This document shows positions 16,596-23,488 of a stretch of 54,427 nucleotides of DNA, one piece after another. Under the pieces are notes generated by a model that saw only the letters and a list, made by a program, of their open reading frames with translations, did no database searches and had not been told where the DNA came from. The DNA is from Clostridia bacterium (GTDB lineage Bacteria; Bacillota; Clostridia; Oscillospirales; CAG-272): positions 1 through 54,427 of the forward strand of contig JAFUJB010000008.1 of NCBI GenBank assembly GCA_017473865.1, written 5' to 3'. Position numbers and translations under genes: made by a program. Position 1 is the first letter of the stretch. Each line of letters starts with the position of its first letter.

Positions 16596-17205
16596 ATCTT
16601 TTTGAATATTTACAGCCGCAGTAATTTTGTCTGTATAGATTATATTTTTCAGAAAGCTCAATTGAGCGGATATATCCGTTATTTTTCTTGAAATCTGAAT
16701 AAAGCCATTTCGTTTTTGTGTTTTCTGTAAGCGAAGCGCCTATTTCATTAAGTCTTTGAGCATCCTTGTGAGGACTGATGGAAAGAGTAGTGGAAAAATA
16801 ATCAAAACCGTTCTTCTCGGCGTAATCAAAGGATTTTTTTAGTCTTATATAGTAGCAGTCAGTGCATCGTCTTCCTCTTTCCGGTTCGCTTTCTTTACCT
16901 TTTGCAATATTTTCAAACTCCTCGGGAGTATAGTCGGGAACTATAATCTTTACACTGTCCGAAAAGCCCATTTCTTTTACAAGTCTTTCGAGTTCCTGTG
17001 CTCTATACGCATACTCGCTTTCAGGCGAAATATTCGGGTTATAAAAATAGAGCGTAATATCAAAAAAACTGTGCAGATATTCAAGAACGTAGCTTGAGCA
17101 GGGAGCGCAACACGAGTGCAGAAGGAGGGTAGGTTTCTTTGCTTGCATTTTAATAGCATTAAGTTGTACGTCAAACAACTGCTTGTAGTTGGTTTTTTGA
17201 TTCAC
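16594..17205 (-). CDS. queH: Epoxyqueuosine reductase QueH
   Basis: The 203-residue protein has the QueH (DUF208) cysteine pattern: HSCCAPCSS (C32, C33, C36), GRRCTDCYYIRL (C114, C117) and NYCGC near the end (C196, C198). QueH performs the last step of queuosine synthesis in tRNA, reducing epoxyqueuosine, and replaces QueG in many anaerobes. The start is GTG 17205 with a GGGGG ribosome site; one base earlier there is an ATG that runs directly into TGA (ATGTGA), so an initiating ribosome at that ATG would stop at once. Queuosine genes are otherwise absent from this window. Confidence 0.93.
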   Translation of the reverse strand: MNQKTNYKQLFDVQLNAIKMQAKKPTLLLHSCCAPCSSYVLEYLHSFFDITLYFYNPNISPESEYAYRAQELERLVKEMGFSDSVKIIVPDYTPEEFENIAKGKESEPERGRRCTDCYYIRLKKSFDYAEKNGFDYFSTTLSISPHKDAQRLNEIGASLTENTKTKWLYSDFKKNNGYIRSIELSEKYNLYRQNYCGCKYSKR

Positions 17206-17332
17206 ATAGAATCCCCCTTTTTGTGTGAAAAGCCTGTATAATAATTATAATATAAACAAAATAAAAATCAATAAGTATATAGCAATAATGGAAGAATAAT
17301 GCAATAATGATGCAAAATTCACGGAATGTTCG

Positions 17333-17361
17333 TTGACAAGAGAAAAAAGGTATGATATTAT
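17333..17361 (+). promoter_or_regulatory. Sigma-A promoter of the YgjV-like gene
   Basis: TTGACA (17333-17338), a 17-base spacer and TATTAT (17356-17361) lie 33 bases before the start codon. Confidence 0.78.
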
Positions 17362-17394
17362 ATATTTGATTTGAGATTTTTTAGAGGTATATCT

Positions 17395-17946
17395 ATGGAC
17401 AGCTTACTACAGGCATTAAAAATAGACAGCATTTACGGACTGATAACACAGATAGTGGGCTTTTTCGGGCTGGTGTGCTGTATGACGGCATATCAGATGA
17501 AAACGCAGAAAAAGATCGTAACGGTTCAAATAATAAGCTGTACGTTTTTTACCTTTCATTTTCTTATGCTCGGCGCATATACGGGCGCGTTAATGAACTT
17601 TATTGCCGCTGTAAGATCGGTAGTCTTTGCAAATAAAGACAAAAAGTGGGCAAAATCTAATTGGTGGATCGTATTTTTCTCTGCCGTATGTGTCGTTGCG
17701 GTAGCATTTACGTGGGAGGGCGCAAAGAGCCTTCTTCCCATGATCGGTATGGTATGTACCACTATATCGTGGGGAATAGAAAAAGCGAGCCTCGTCAGAC
17801 TTATTTCGTTGCCGAGCTCACCCGTGTGGATAGTATATAACTTTATGTCAAAATCTATGGCAGGAGTGTTGACTGAGGTGCTTGTTATGTGTTCGATCAT
17901 AACGGCGATAATCAGACTTGACTTGCCGAAGAAAAAGGAAAAATAG
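17395..17946 (+). CDS. YgjV-family inner membrane protein
   Basis: ATG 17395 follows AGAGG; an in-frame TTG at 17371 has no ribosome site. The 183-residue protein has about six membrane segments and the YgjV-type pattern (GFFGLVCCMTAYQMKTQKK, FHFLMLGAYTGALMNFIA, IVYNFMSKSMAGVLTEVLV). The family is widespread and uncharacterised; no substrate is known to me. A Lys-rich tail (KKKEK) ends just before the tRNA gene on the opposite strand. It appears monocistronic. Confidence 0.8.
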   Translation: MDSLLQALKIDSIYGLITQIVGFFGLVCCMTAYQMKTQKKIVTVQIISCTFFTFHFLMLGAYTGALMNFIAAVRSVVFANKDKKWAKSNWWIVFFSAVCVVAVAFTWEGAKSLLPMIGMVCTTISWGIEKASLVRLISLPSSPVWIVYNFMSKSMAGVLTEVLVMCSIITAIIRLDLPKKKEK

Positions 17947-17955
17947 GCAAAAAAA

Positions 17956-18030
17956 TGGAGCCGATGGTGAGGATTGAACTCACGACCTGCTGATTACGAA
18001 TCAGCTGCACTACCACTGTGCTACATCGGC
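17956..18030 (-). tRNA. tRNA-Thr (anticodon CGU)
   Basis: On the minus strand the acceptor arms GCCGATG/CATCGGC pair perfectly, the anticodon stem is GCTGA/TCAGC around TTCGTAA (anticodon CGT), and the T arm has GTTCAATCC. The discriminator is T and CCA is encoded (17956-17958). It decodes ACG. A consensus promoter ends a few bases upstream, so the leader is almost absent; a T-rich stretch follows the 3' end. Confidence 0.96.
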
Positions 18031-18039
18031 AACGGATGA

Positions 18040-18068
18040 ATTATAACATAACGCGAGTATTTTGTCAA
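18040..18068 (-). promoter_or_regulatory. Consensus promoter of tRNA-Thr
   Basis: On the minus strand TTGACA (18063-18068), exactly 17 bases, TATAAT (18040-18045). Transcription should start about 18033, three bases before the mature tRNA. Its -35 end lies beneath the ribosome binding site of rsmA on the opposite strand. Confidence 0.9.
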
Positions 18069-18083
18069 GAGGATTTCTGCTCT

Positions 18084-18950
18084 ATGAGACTAACAAATAT
18101 CGGAATTGTCAAAGAATTGATGGAAAAGCACGGAATAAAGTTTCAGAAGAAGTTTGGACAGAATTTTCTTGTCAATCCGGAGGTTCCTTACCGTATTGCA
18201 GAGTCATGCGGAGCCGGTGAAAACGACTGTGTGCTTGAGATAGGCCCCGGAATAGGAACTTTAACTCAGGAACTTTGCGAAATTGCAAAAAAGGTTGTGG
18301 CTGTTGAAATTGACAGCGGACTTATCCCTGTTCTTGCCGAAACACTTGTCGAGTATGACAACGTCGAGGTTATCAACTCGGATATAATGAAGACCGATAT
18401 AAAAAAGCTTTTTGAAGAAAAATTCGGCAAAGATGACGTATACGTATGCGCCAATCTGCCCTATTATATAACTACACCTATATTAATGCTTTTGCTCGAA
18501 AGCAGACTGCCATTCAAAAAAATGACCTTTATGGTACAGAAAGAAGTGGCAGACAGACTTTGCGCAACTCCCATGGATAATGATTACGGTGCTGTTACAG
18601 CAGCTGTAAACTATTATGGAGAGGTAAGAAAGCTGTTTAACGTTTCTGCAGGGAATTTTATGCCTTCTCCGAAGGTTGATTCCGCAGTAATACAGATATC
18701 TCTGTACGAGACACCACCCGTCAAGGCCGACGATGAAAAGCAGTTTTTCAGCTTGATAAGAGCAGCGTTTGAACAAAGAAGAAAGACGCTTGTGAACGCC
18801 TTGAACGGCAAAGCGGGTATAAGCAAAGAACAGATAGCTCAGGCTATTACCAATATCGGACTTGACGTAAACATACGTGGTGAAAGACTGGGTATTGAAG
18901 AATTTGCCAGGCTTTCCGATGAGATAACAAGACTCAAAAAAGAGTGTTAA
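18084..18950 (+). CDS. rsmA: 16S rRNA dimethyladenosine transferase (KsgA/RsmA)
   Basis: Motif I EIGPGIGTL (about 52-60), acidic AVEID, and motif IV NLPYYITTP (124-132) identify the S-adenosylmethionine enzyme that dimethylates A1518 and A1519 of 16S rRNA during small-subunit assembly. The C-terminal helical domain (FEQRRKTLVNAL) is present. The frame is open further upstream to 18018, but that would run through the tRNA promoter and lacks family similarity; ATG 18084 with AAGAGGA ten bases before it gives MRLTNIGIVKELMEKHG, the usual N-terminus, and 288 residues. It ends in a hairpin terminator. Confidence 0.95.
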   Translation: MRLTNIGIVKELMEKHGIKFQKKFGQNFLVNPEVPYRIAESCGAGENDCVLEIGPGIGTLTQELCEIAKKVVAVEIDSGLIPVLAETLVEYDNVEVINSDIMKTDIKKLFEEKFGKDDVYVCANLPYYITTPILMLLLESRLPFKKMTFMVQKEVADRLCATPMDNDYGAVTAAVNYYGEVRKLFNVSAGNFMPSPKVDSAVIQISLYETPPVKADDEKQFFSLIRAAFEQRRKTLVNALNGKAGISKEQIAQAITNIGLDVNIRGERLGIEEFARLSDEITRLKKEC

Positions 18951-18960
18951 ACTCTTTTTG
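18935..18960 (+). terminator. Terminator overlapping the end of rsmA
   Basis: AAAAAGAGTGTTAAACTCTTTTT forms a short A/T-rich stem; its left arm includes the last codons and stop of rsmA. Confidence 0.65.
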
Positions 18961-19012
18961 ATATAAATTTTTGAGAGAAAATAAAAAATATAAACTAACT
19001 TGGAGGCAAAAA

Positions 19013-20791
19013 ATGACTACAAACAAGTATGTAAACGAATGGATCAAAGAAATGGCTGAACTTACTTGTCCTGACAAGATCGTATGGATCGACGGTTCGG
19101 ACGAACAGAGAGAGGCTCTTCGCGAAGAAGCTTGCGCTACTTCCGAAATGATCAAACTTAACCAGGATAAGCTCCCCGGCTGCTATTTGCACCGCACTGC
19201 AGTAAACGACGTTGCTCGTGTTGAGAACCGTACGTTTATCTGTACAGAAACAAAAGAAGAAGCAGGCCCCCTCAACAACTGGATGGCTCCTTCTGAAATG
19301 TACGAAAAACTCAGAAAGCTTTACAAAGGCTCATACAAGGGCAGAACAATGTACGTTATCCCTTATTCAATGGGCGTTGTAGGCTCTGACTTTGCAAAGA
19401 TTGGTATTGAGCTTACAGACTCTATCTACGTTGTTCTTAATATGCTTATTATGACAAGAGTAGGAAAGGCTGTAATCGACGCTCTTCCCGATGACTATGC
19501 AGGCTTCATCAAGGGTCTCCACGCAAGAGCTGACCTCGACGAAGAAAACAGATACATTGTACACTTCCCTCAGGACAACACAATCTGGTCTATCAACTCG
19601 GGCTACGGCGGCAACGTTCTTCTCGGTAAGAAGTGCTTTGCTCTCCGTATTGCATCCTACCTCGGCAGAAAAGAAGGCTGGATGGCTGAGCATATGCTTA
19701 TTCTCGGTATTGAATTCCCCAACGGCGAAATCAAGTATATTTCCGCTGCGTTCCCCTCTGCTTGCGGTAAGACAAACCTTGCAATGCTTATTCCCCCCGA
19801 AATTTACGGTAAGAAGGGTTACAAGGTATGGTGCGTAGGCGACGATATCGCTTGGCTCCGTGTAGGCGCTGACGGCAGACTTTGGGCAGTTAACCCCGAA
19901 AACGGCTTCTTTGGCGTTGCTCCCGGTACAAACGACAAGTCTAACCCCAACGCCCTCAAGACAACAATGCGTGAAACGATTTTCACAAACGTTGTTCATA
20001 ACCTCGACGACAACACAGTATGGTGGGAAGGCCTCGACAAGAATCCTCCCGCAAATGCAGTTGACTGGAAGGGTAACAAATGGGATTACAGAAAGTACGA
20101 CAAGAAAGATAAATCTACCTGCGGCGCTCATCCCAACTCCAGATTTACTTCTATGGCAATCAACTGCCCCTGCATTTCTTCTGAATTCAGCAATCCCGCA
20201 GGCGTTCCTATCTCCGCAATCGTATTCGGCGGCAGACGTGCAAAGACTGCTCCTCTGGTATATCAGTCTCGTAACTGGAACAACGGCGTATTCGTTGGTT
20301 CGATCATGGCTTCCGAAACAACCGCAGCTGCAGCAGGCGCTGTCGGCGTAGTTCGCCGCGACCCCATGGCAATGCTTCCTTTCGCAGGCTACAATATGGG
20401 TGATTACTTCAAGCACTGGATTGAAATGGGTACAAAGATTACCAACAAACCCCTTATCTTCAACGTTAACTGGTTCCGTACAGACGATGAAGGCAACTTC
20501 ATCTGGCCCGGTTTCGGCGATAATATGCGTGTTCTTCTCTGGATCCTTGCTCGTTGCGAAGGTAAGGTAGACGCTGTTGAAACTGCAATCGGTTACGTTC
20601 CGAAGGCAGAAGACATTAATATTGAAGGACTCGACATCGACATTGACGTTGTTAAAGAACTTCTTAATGTTGACAAGGCAGTTTGGAGAGAAGAAATCGA
20701 CGGTATCAAAGAATTCTATGCAAAGATCGGCGACACAGTTCCTGCAGAACTTAAGGCTGAGCTTGCAACTCTCGAAGCTAACCTCGCGTAA
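19013..20791 (+). CDS. pckG: Phosphoenolpyruvate carboxykinase, GTP type
   Basis: The 592-residue protein is the GTP-dependent PEPCK, which interconverts oxaloacetate and phosphoenolpyruvate with GTP/GDP; in anaerobic fermenters it often runs toward oxaloacetate. Visible are the P-loop with the hyper-reactive Cys (PSACGKTNLAML, C251), the kinase-2 aspartates (CVGDDIAWL, D277 and D278) and the FGGRRAKTAP substrate loop. ATG 19013 is preceded by TGGAGG at ideal spacing; an in-frame ATG at 18971 has none. Codon choice is strongly biased to C-ending codons (AAC, GAC, TTC, ATC), unlike many neighbours, which indicates very high expression. A terminator hairpin follows at 20802. Confidence 0.97.
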   Translation: MTTNKYVNEWIKEMAELTCPDKIVWIDGSDEQREALREEACATSEMIKLNQDKLPGCYLHRTAVNDVARVENRTFICTETKEEAGPLNNWMAPSEMYEKLRKLYKGSYKGRTMYVIPYSMGVVGSDFAKIGIELTDSIYVVLNMLIMTRVGKAVIDALPDDYAGFIKGLHARADLDEENRYIVHFPQDNTIWSINSGYGGNVLLGKKCFALRIASYLGRKEGWMAEHMLILGIEFPNGEIKYISAAFPSACGKTNLAMLIPPEIYGKKGYKVWCVGDDIAWLRVGADGRLWAVNPENGFFGVAPGTNDKSNPNALKTTMRETIFTNVVHNLDDNTVWWEGLDKNPPANAVDWKGNKWDYRKYDKKDKSTCGAHPNSRFTSMAINCPCISSEFSNPAGVPISAIVFGGRRAKTAPLVYQSRNWNNGVFVGSIMASETTAAAAGAVGVVRRDPMAMLPFAGYNMGDYFKHWIEMGTKITNKPLIFNVNWFRTDDEGNFIWPGFGDNMRVLLWILARCEGKVDAVETAIGYVPKAEDINIEGLDIDIDVVKELLNVDKAVWREEIDGIKEFYAKIGDTVPAELKAELATLEANLA

Positions 20792-20801
20792 AATAAAACT
20801 G

Positions 20802-20843
20802 AATGGTGTATATGGGCGGTGCCTATATACACCATTGTTTTTT
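20802..20843 (+). terminator. Terminator hairpin after pckG (GGGCGG-loop family)
   Basis: AATGGTGTATA/TATACACCATT arms enclose TGGGCGGTGCCTA-type centre and are followed by G and six T. It belongs to the same hairpin family as 6521, 23437 and 37146. Confidence 0.85.
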
Positions 20844-20847
20844 ACAA

Positions 20848-20878
20848 GAGATAGTGTGGGAAAAGCCCTCACTATCTC
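20848..20878. repeat. Palindromic hairpin (GGGAAAAGCCC-type centre)
   Basis: GAGATAGTG/CACTATCTC arms enclose TGGGAAAAGCCCT. The centre matches that of 23341-23373 while the arms are unrelated but still complementary. It lies directly after the pckG terminator. Confidence 0.8.
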
Positions 20879-20940
20879 CTGTAAAAAATACTTGCTATTA
20901 TGAGTTTCTTTTTGTATAATATAAGCAAGGAGTGATTAAA

Positions 20941-21339
20941 ATGACAGTATTCGTATGTGTAGACGATAATTTTGGTATTACGTTCAATAACAGAAGACAA
21001 AGCAGGGATTCTGCCGTTATTGACAAGATAAAAGAAATAAGAGGAGAAAACAAGCTTCATATAAGACCGTTTTCGGAAAAAATGTTAACCGGAGAGGACG
21101 TTGTTACTCTTGAAAATATGCTTGAGCGGTGCAGCAAAGGCGATTTTTGCTTCGTAGAAGATATTGACATTGCTCCCTATGCCGAAAAAATATCAACATT
21201 AGTGCTTTTTAAGTGGAACAGGGACTATCCGTTTGATAAAAAGCTGACTATGGATCTTGCAGGCTGGATTATGGAAGAAACGTTTGACTTTGCGGGTACG
21301 TCTCACGAAAAAATCACCTGCGAGGTGTGGACAAAATGA
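20941..21339 (+). CDS. Conserved clostridial protein of unknown function (132 aa)
   Basis: AAGGAG precedes ATG 20941 at good spacing; a GTG at 20932 would overlap the ribosome site. The protein begins MTVFVCVDDNFGITFNNRRQ and ends with SHEKITCEVWTK; it is soluble, acidic and has no signal peptide. I recall similar short proteins in Clostridia next to nuclease genes, sometimes labelled ribonuclease Z, but it lacks the HxHxDH metal motif of that enzyme, so I do not use the name. Its stop overlaps the start of the nuclease lipoprotein gene (ATGA), so the two are translationally coupled and may work together. Confidence 0.75.
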   Translation: MTVFVCVDDNFGITFNNRRQSRDSAVIDKIKEIRGENKLHIRPFSEKMLTGEDVVTLENMLERCSKGDFCFVEDIDIAPYAEKISTLVLFKWNRDYPFDKKLTMDLAGWIMEETFDFAGTSHEKITCEVWTK

Positions 21340-22256
21340 AGAAAAACTCGCTGTTTACTATTTTTTTATTATGTTTGCTTTTTCTTTTTTCGTGTGGGAA
21401 TAATAATGTTCCTGAAGATAATGATAGCGGGAAAACGCAGGATTTTTCAAATGAAGGATATTTTGACTATGCCGAAATACCTGACTTTGACGGTGAAACA
21501 GCGTACGTTACGGTAAATGGAAACAAGCCATTTTTTAATAAAACCGACCGTATAAAAACGGCGTTTGAAAACTATGGAAAGCTTGACAATCTCGGTCGTT
21601 GTACTACAGCGTCTGCCAATATAAGCAAAAAATTAATGCCGACGAAAAAACGTGAAAATATAGGTACGGTTAAGCCTACGGGTTGGCAGATCGCGCAATA
21701 TGACTGTGTTGAAGGTAGTTTTCTTTATAATCGATGCCATTTAATCGGATATCAGCTTACAGGCGAAAATGCAAACGAAAGAAACCTGATTACCGGCACG
21801 CGTTTTTTAAATACTCAGGGTATGTTACCGTTTGAAAATATGGTTGCTGACTATATAAAAGAAACGGGTAATCACGTACTGTACAGAGTTACGCCCATAT
21901 TTGAAGGCAGAGAGGTCATTGCCCGCGGTGTTCTTATGGAAGGGTTCTCTGTCGAAGACGGGGGAGAGGGAATATGCTTCAACGTTTTCTGTTATAACGC
22001 ACAACCCGATGTGGAAATCGACTATTTGACGGGCAAAAGCAAGTACATCGGAAAAGAAATACCGTCTGATACCGATGAAATTGAAGATAATAAAGATGTA
22101 CGGTTATACGTACTTAACACTAACTCGAAGAGGATACACAAGCCGAATTGTCAGTCGGTTGAAGATATGGATGATATGAACCGACTTGCGTACAGAGGTT
22201 CGATTGAAGAATTACGCGATATGGGGTACAAGTCCTGCGGTTCGTGTAAGCCTTAA
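21336..22256 (+). CDS. DNA/RNA non-specific endonuclease lipoprotein
   Basis: ATG 21336 overlaps the upstream stop by four bases. The 306-residue protein has a lipoprotein signal (MKKNSLFTIFLLCLLFLFSC, lipidated C20). A beta-beta-alpha-metal nuclease domain follows (about 50-220) with YNRCHLIGYQLTG, catalytic His in NRCH, and the metal-binding Asn in NERNLITGTR. A C-terminal Cys module holds HKPNCQSVEDM and KSCGSCKP. This layout is usual for cell-surface nucleases of Firmicutes, related to DNA-entry nucleases, which degrade or process extracellular DNA for nutrition or uptake. It should sit on the outer face of the membrane. No competence genes are nearby. Confidence 0.9.
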   Translation: MKKNSLFTIFLLCLLFLFSCGNNNVPEDNDSGKTQDFSNEGYFDYAEIPDFDGETAYVTVNGNKPFFNKTDRIKTAFENYGKLDNLGRCTTASANISKKLMPTKKRENIGTVKPTGWQIAQYDCVEGSFLYNRCHLIGYQLTGENANERNLITGTRFLNTQGMLPFENMVADYIKETGNHVLYRVTPIFEGREVIARGVLMEGFSVEDGGEGICFNVFCYNAQPDVEIDYLTGKSKYIGKEIPSDTDEIEDNKDVRLYVLNTNSKRIHKPNCQSVEDMDDMNRLAYRGSIEELRDMGYKSCGSCKP

Positions 22257-22312
22257 TTAAAGTGTTTGAAATACGTTGACTCTGTGTAAATATACTGACC
22301 CGCCTGCCAATA

Positions 22313-22341
22313 TTGACAAAGAATGTAATGTAGTGTATAAT
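22313..22341 (+). promoter_or_regulatory. Perfect consensus promoter of the small-peptide/kinase pair
   Basis: TTGACA (22313-22318), exactly 17 bases, TATAAT (22336-22341). This is a full match to the sigma-A consensus, about 70 bases before the 63-residue gene. Confidence 0.92.
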
Positions 22342-22409
22342 ATAAAGTAATATAATTATCTCTATTTTCCCTATGGTTACTATTAAGGAAAAAAGGTAAG
22401 GAGTTTATA

Positions 22410-22601
22410 ATGAAAAACAAACAGAAACTTACACTCACACTTCTCATCGCATGCCTTGTTTTATGTATAACGGCAATCGTTCTTGCATTTGTAATCAAGG
22501 ATAACAACCCGGAAAAAGACGGTGGAGAAACGACGGTTAATCAAGAAGAAATAACAGACGATATAGGTGATATTGATATAGACATTAACGACTTGTTCTA
22601 A
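22410..22601 (+). CDS. 63-residue membrane peptide with acidic tail
   Basis: TAAGGAG precedes ATG 22410. The peptide is a basic start (MKNKQK), one membrane helix (about 8-29) and a 34-residue acidic tail ending DDIGDIDIDINDLF. It lies 14 bases upstream of an HPr-kinase-like gene behind a perfect consensus promoter, so it should be abundant. I recognise no family. The tail has Thr residues (TT, T) but no Ser. It could be a membrane-bound partner or substrate of the kinase-like protein, or a modified-peptide precursor, though there is no GG leader or Cys-rich core. All of that is inference. Confidence 0.75.
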   Translation: MKNKQKLTLTLLIACLVLCITAIVLAFVIKDNNPEKDGGETTVNQEEITDDIGDIDIDINDLF

Positions 22602-22615
22602 GCGGAGGGAAAAAT

Positions 22616-23335
22616 ATGGCGATATACAAGGTGGCGGAGCTTTACCTTGAATTTACTCCTAAATATGAACACCTAAAGGAATATGCCGAAAAGTATCTCT
22701 ATACGGGAGAATACGACCCCGATGATGTCATTAATCTTGATGTTCCCCAAGGCTTTTTTGAAAAAAAGCAGAAGGAAAATCCTTATTTGTCGGTAGCAAT
22801 GTGCGAATATATATGGATGGGTGCGATCTTTGCATTGAAACTGCTCGAAAGAAAAGGGTTTGTGATTCATGCATCGGCGGTAGCCTATGAAGGATATGCA
22901 TATTTGTTCTCTGCTGACAGCGGAACGGGAAAATCGACGCACACAGGATTTTGGCAAGAGGTATTCGGAGCTGATAAGGCGGTAATACTTAACGATGACA
23001 AGCCTGCGGTCAGAGAAATTGACGGCAGATTTTGTGCGTCGGGAACTATGTTTTCGGGTAAAAGTCCGTTAAGCGATGATATAACAGTGCCGGTAAAAGC
23101 GCTGTGTTTTATACACCGTTCGGAACAAAATGAAATAAAGCGGCTAAGCGTAGGAGAAGCGTTGCCGTTGCTTTTTGAGCAGACTTTGAGACCGAGAAGG
23201 TCCGAAAAGATACTTGAACTTACGGAAATACTGGACGGATTTTTGCGAAGCGTTCCCGTATACTCGCTGGGTGTAACGTACTCCCCTGATTCCGCAAGAT
23301 TCGCCTATGAAGCATTACAACGCAGCTATAGTTAA
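22616..23335 (+). CDS. HPr-kinase-like P-loop protein
   Basis: AGCGGAGG precedes ATG 22616. The 239-residue protein has a central fold like the C-terminal domain of HPr kinase and PEPCK: HASAVAYEGYAYLFSADSG, the P-loop SGTGKSTHT (about 102-110) and a Walker B-like ILNDDKPAV (D127, D128). It lacks the N-terminal domain of true HprK and the SHLIGRRC-type signature, so it is one of the stand-alone HprK-like kinases. In other bacteria such proteins accompany PqqD-like or lasso-peptide genes and some phosphorylate peptides. Here the only partner is the 63-residue membrane peptide upstream. Substrate and function are unknown. Confidence 0.75.
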   Translation: MAIYKVAELYLEFTPKYEHLKEYAEKYLYTGEYDPDDVINLDVPQGFFEKKQKENPYLSVAMCEYIWMGAIFALKLLERKGFVIHASAVAYEGYAYLFSADSGTGKSTHTGFWQEVFGADKAVILNDDKPAVREIDGRFCASGTMFSGKSPLSDDITVPVKALCFIHRSEQNEIKRLSVGEALPLLFEQTLRPRRSEKILELTEILDGFLRSVPVYSLGVTYSPDSARFAYEALQRSYS

Positions 23336-23340
23336 AACAA

Positions 23341-23471
23341 AGATGGTGTGTGGGAAAAGCCCACACACCATCTTAATTAATATAACAGAACGTGTGCGGG
23401 CTTTTCCTACACACGTTCTTGTTGTTGAAAAACAATAAGGCTATACACGGGCGGAGCCCGTGTATAGCCTT
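23341..23471. repeat. Cluster of three palindromic hairpins between convergent genes
   Basis: 23341-23373 has AGATGGTGTGTGGG arms around AAAA; 23389-23418 has GAACGTGTG arms around CGGGCTTTTCCTA; 23437-23471 has AAGGCTATACACGGGC arms around GGA. They share a GGGAAAAGCCC or GGGCGGAGCCC centre but have different arms. The last, followed by T-rich sequence on either strand, can terminate both convergent transcripts. Confidence 0.85.
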
Positions 23472-23488
23472 TATTATTTTAGATATCT

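Noticed and set aside
19367-20872. 501-codon open frame antisense to pckG
   Set aside because: Same cause: biased codons in pckG leave few stops on the other strand. No motif and no ribosome site.
20941-21339. Ribonuclease Z
   Set aside because: The name is sometimes given to similar proteins, but the HxHxDH metal motif and the fold length are absent.
22410-22601. Lasso or other modified-peptide precursor
   Set aside because: No leader-core boundary, Cys or Ser/Thr-rich core, and no cyclase, protease or exporter nearby; kept only as an open possibility in the finding.
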